Shown: one piece after another, positions 13,311 to 14,436 of the stretch
Layout of the letters: every line of letters starts with the position of its first letter
Numbering within the stretch: the stretch's first letter is position 1
NCBI GenBank assembly: GCA_964415245.1
Contig: CAYQAJ010000120.1
Location: 1-14,436, forward strand
Source of the DNA: CAYQAJ01 sp964415245
GTDB taxonomy: Bacteria > Planctomycetota > Planctomycetia > Pirellulales > Pirellulaceae
Direction: 5' to 3'
Length of the DNA: 14,436 nucleotides
Notes under the pieces: generated by a model
What the model saw: only the letters and a program-made list of their open reading frames with translations
Databases searched by the model: none
Told to the model about the DNA's origin: nothing
Program-made: the position numbers and the translations under genes

Positions 13311-14436
13311 ATGAACGCCAAACCACGACGCATTAAGATCTTCGACACCACGCTCCGCGACGGCGAACAATCGCCCGGCTGTAGCATGAATCTGAACGAA
13401 AAGATGGAGATCGCCCAGGCCCTTGTCGACCTGGGCGTCGACATCATCGAGGCGGGCTTTCCCATTGCCTCTCCCGGCGACTTCGAAGCCGTGCGCGAAA
13501 TTGCCACGAACGTTCGCGGCACCACCATCTGCGGCCTGGCCCGCTGCAACGACGCCGACATCGATCGCGCGTGGGAGGCCCTCAAACGCGCCCCGCAGGC
13601 CCGCATCCACGTTTTCCTGGCTACCAGCGCCATCCACCGCGAGTTCAAGCTCCGCATGACCCGCGAGGAAATCATCGAACGGGCCGTGGCCGGCGTGCAG
13701 CGGGCGTGCGGCTACTGCGACGATGTCGAGTTCTCGCCCGAGGACGCCGCCCGCACCGAGCACGACTTCCTCTGTCAGGTGGTCGAGGCAGCCATCGACG
13801 CCGGCGCCACCACGGTCAACATTCCCGACACAGTCGGCTATGCCACGCCTTCCCACATGGGGCGCGTAATCGCTATGCTCGTGGAGCGCGTACCCAACAT
13901 CGACAAGGCCACGATCAGCGTTCACTGCCATAACGACCTCGGCCTGGCCGTGGCCAACAGCCTGGCGGCGGTCGAAAACGGCGCCGGCCAGATCGAGTGC
14001 ACCATCAACGGCATCGGCGAACGGGCCGGCAACTGCTCGCTGGAAGAGGTCGTCATGGCCATGAAGACCCGCTTCGACCACTACCACTGCGCTTGCGGCA
14101 TCCACAGCGAACGCCTCGTCCCCACCAGCCGACTGCTTTCGGCCGTCACCGGCATGCAGGTGCAAAGGAACAAGGCCATCGTGGGACGTAACGCGTTTGC
14201 CCACGAGGCGGGCATCCACCAGGACGGCATGCTCAAGGAGCGCACCACTTATGAGATCATGCGCCCCGAGGACGTAGGTTTCGCCAAGACCGACCTCGTG
14301 CTGGGTAAGCACAGTGGACGCGCCGCACTGGCCGATCGGGCCCGTGCGCTGGGCTACCAGCTCACCGGCGACCAGTTGCAGACGGTGTTCGCCGAGTTCA
14401 AGAAGCTGGCCGACAAGAAGAAGGAAGTGTACGACG
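13311..14436 (+). CDS. leuA: 2-isopropylmalate synthase (partial, runs off right edge)
   Basis: Condenses acetyl-CoA with 2-oxoisovalerate to 2-isopropylmalate, the first committed step of leucine synthesis. 375 codons are visible; the family is usually a little over 500 residues, so the C-terminal leucine-binding regulatory domain lies outside. The TIM barrel opens with IFDTTLRDGEQSPG (metal ligand D17, R16), then IEAGFPIASPGDFEAV (46-61), NIPDTVGYATP (170-180), VHCHNDLGLAVANS with metal-binding H205 and H207, and NGIGERAGNCSLEEVVM (233-249). AHEAGIHQDGM and GKHSGRAAL mark the following subdomains. The ATG at 13311 is close before the first motif; no Shine-Dalgarno is visible. Expression is probably controlled by the upstream leader attenuator. 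A long open frame on the opposite strand is an artefact of GC-rich codon use. Confidence 0.96.
   Translation, partial: MNAKPRRIKIFDTTLRDGEQSPGCSMNLNEKMEIAQALVDLGVDIIEAGFPIASPGDFEAVREIATNVRGTTICGLARCNDADIDRAWEALKRAPQARIHVFLATSAIHREFKLRMTREEIIERAVAGVQRACGYCDDVEFSPEDAARTEHDFLCQVVEAAIDAGATTVNIPDTVGYATPSHMGRVIAMLVERVPNIDKATISVHCHNDLGLAVANSLAAVENGAGQIECTINGIGERAGNCSLEEVVMAMKTRFDHYHCACGIHSERLVPTSRLLSAVTGMQVQRNKAIVGRNAFAHEAGIHQDGMLKERTTYEIMRPEDVGFAKTDLVLGKHSGRAALADRARALGYQLTGDQLQTVFAEFKKLADKKKEVYD

Noticed and set aside
12792..14312. 506-codon open frame on the minus strand opposite leuA
   Set aside because: It is antisense to a clear leuA, runs through the leader terminator and 24-bp repeats (giving GERHKNVP repeats), and has no recognisable domain.

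Overview
The window looks like a scaffold from a GC-rich member of the Planctomycetota, probably of the Pirellulales type. This rests on the mix of genes: a PQQ-type propeller protein, a LolA-like lipoprotein and three small proteins that resemble planctomycete-restricted families. Scarcity of strong Shine-Dalgarno sites and long, repeat-rich intergenic regions fit too. It is an inference from protein style, not a database result. A run of ten Ns (1266-1275) marks an assembly gap.

Layout. The left part is a block of minus-strand genes: recG (5' part only, runs off the left edge), rnhA (RNase HI), a membrane histidine kinase with a periplasmic CxxCH heme-type sensor region whose stop overlaps the rnhA start by 4 bp, and priA. 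RecG, RNase HI and PriA are functionally linked through R-loop handling and replication restart. nadD diverges from priA. Next come a small unknown gene (minus), a soluble orphan histidine kinase (plus), then on the minus strand a LolA-like lipoprotein and two small cysteine-containing unknown genes. The right part is on the plus strand: an exported PQQ-like beta-propeller protein and leuA (2-isopropylmalate synthase, runs off the right edge).

The most interesting structure lies between 12959 and 13311, upstream of leuA. In order it has a promoter with a perfect TTGACA, a very short 5' UTR, a 19-codon ORF with 8 leucine codons, a segment able to pair with the terminator stem, and a strong intrinsic terminator with six Ts. 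This is the full layout of a classical ribosome-mediated leucine attenuator. The complementary segments were found by eye.

Non-coding DNA between genes is rich in short-period repeats: 7-bp-phased arrays (1282-1362, 7150-7237, 7820-7847, 10053-10279), often as inverted pairs; 9-bp-phased arrays (1252-1265, 6451-6486); a palindromic GGTCTCCCGACC-type element in two opposite copies (3917-4028); and a 24-bp tandem repeat (12837-12908). No tRNA, rRNA, CRISPR array, transposase or phage gene was seen.
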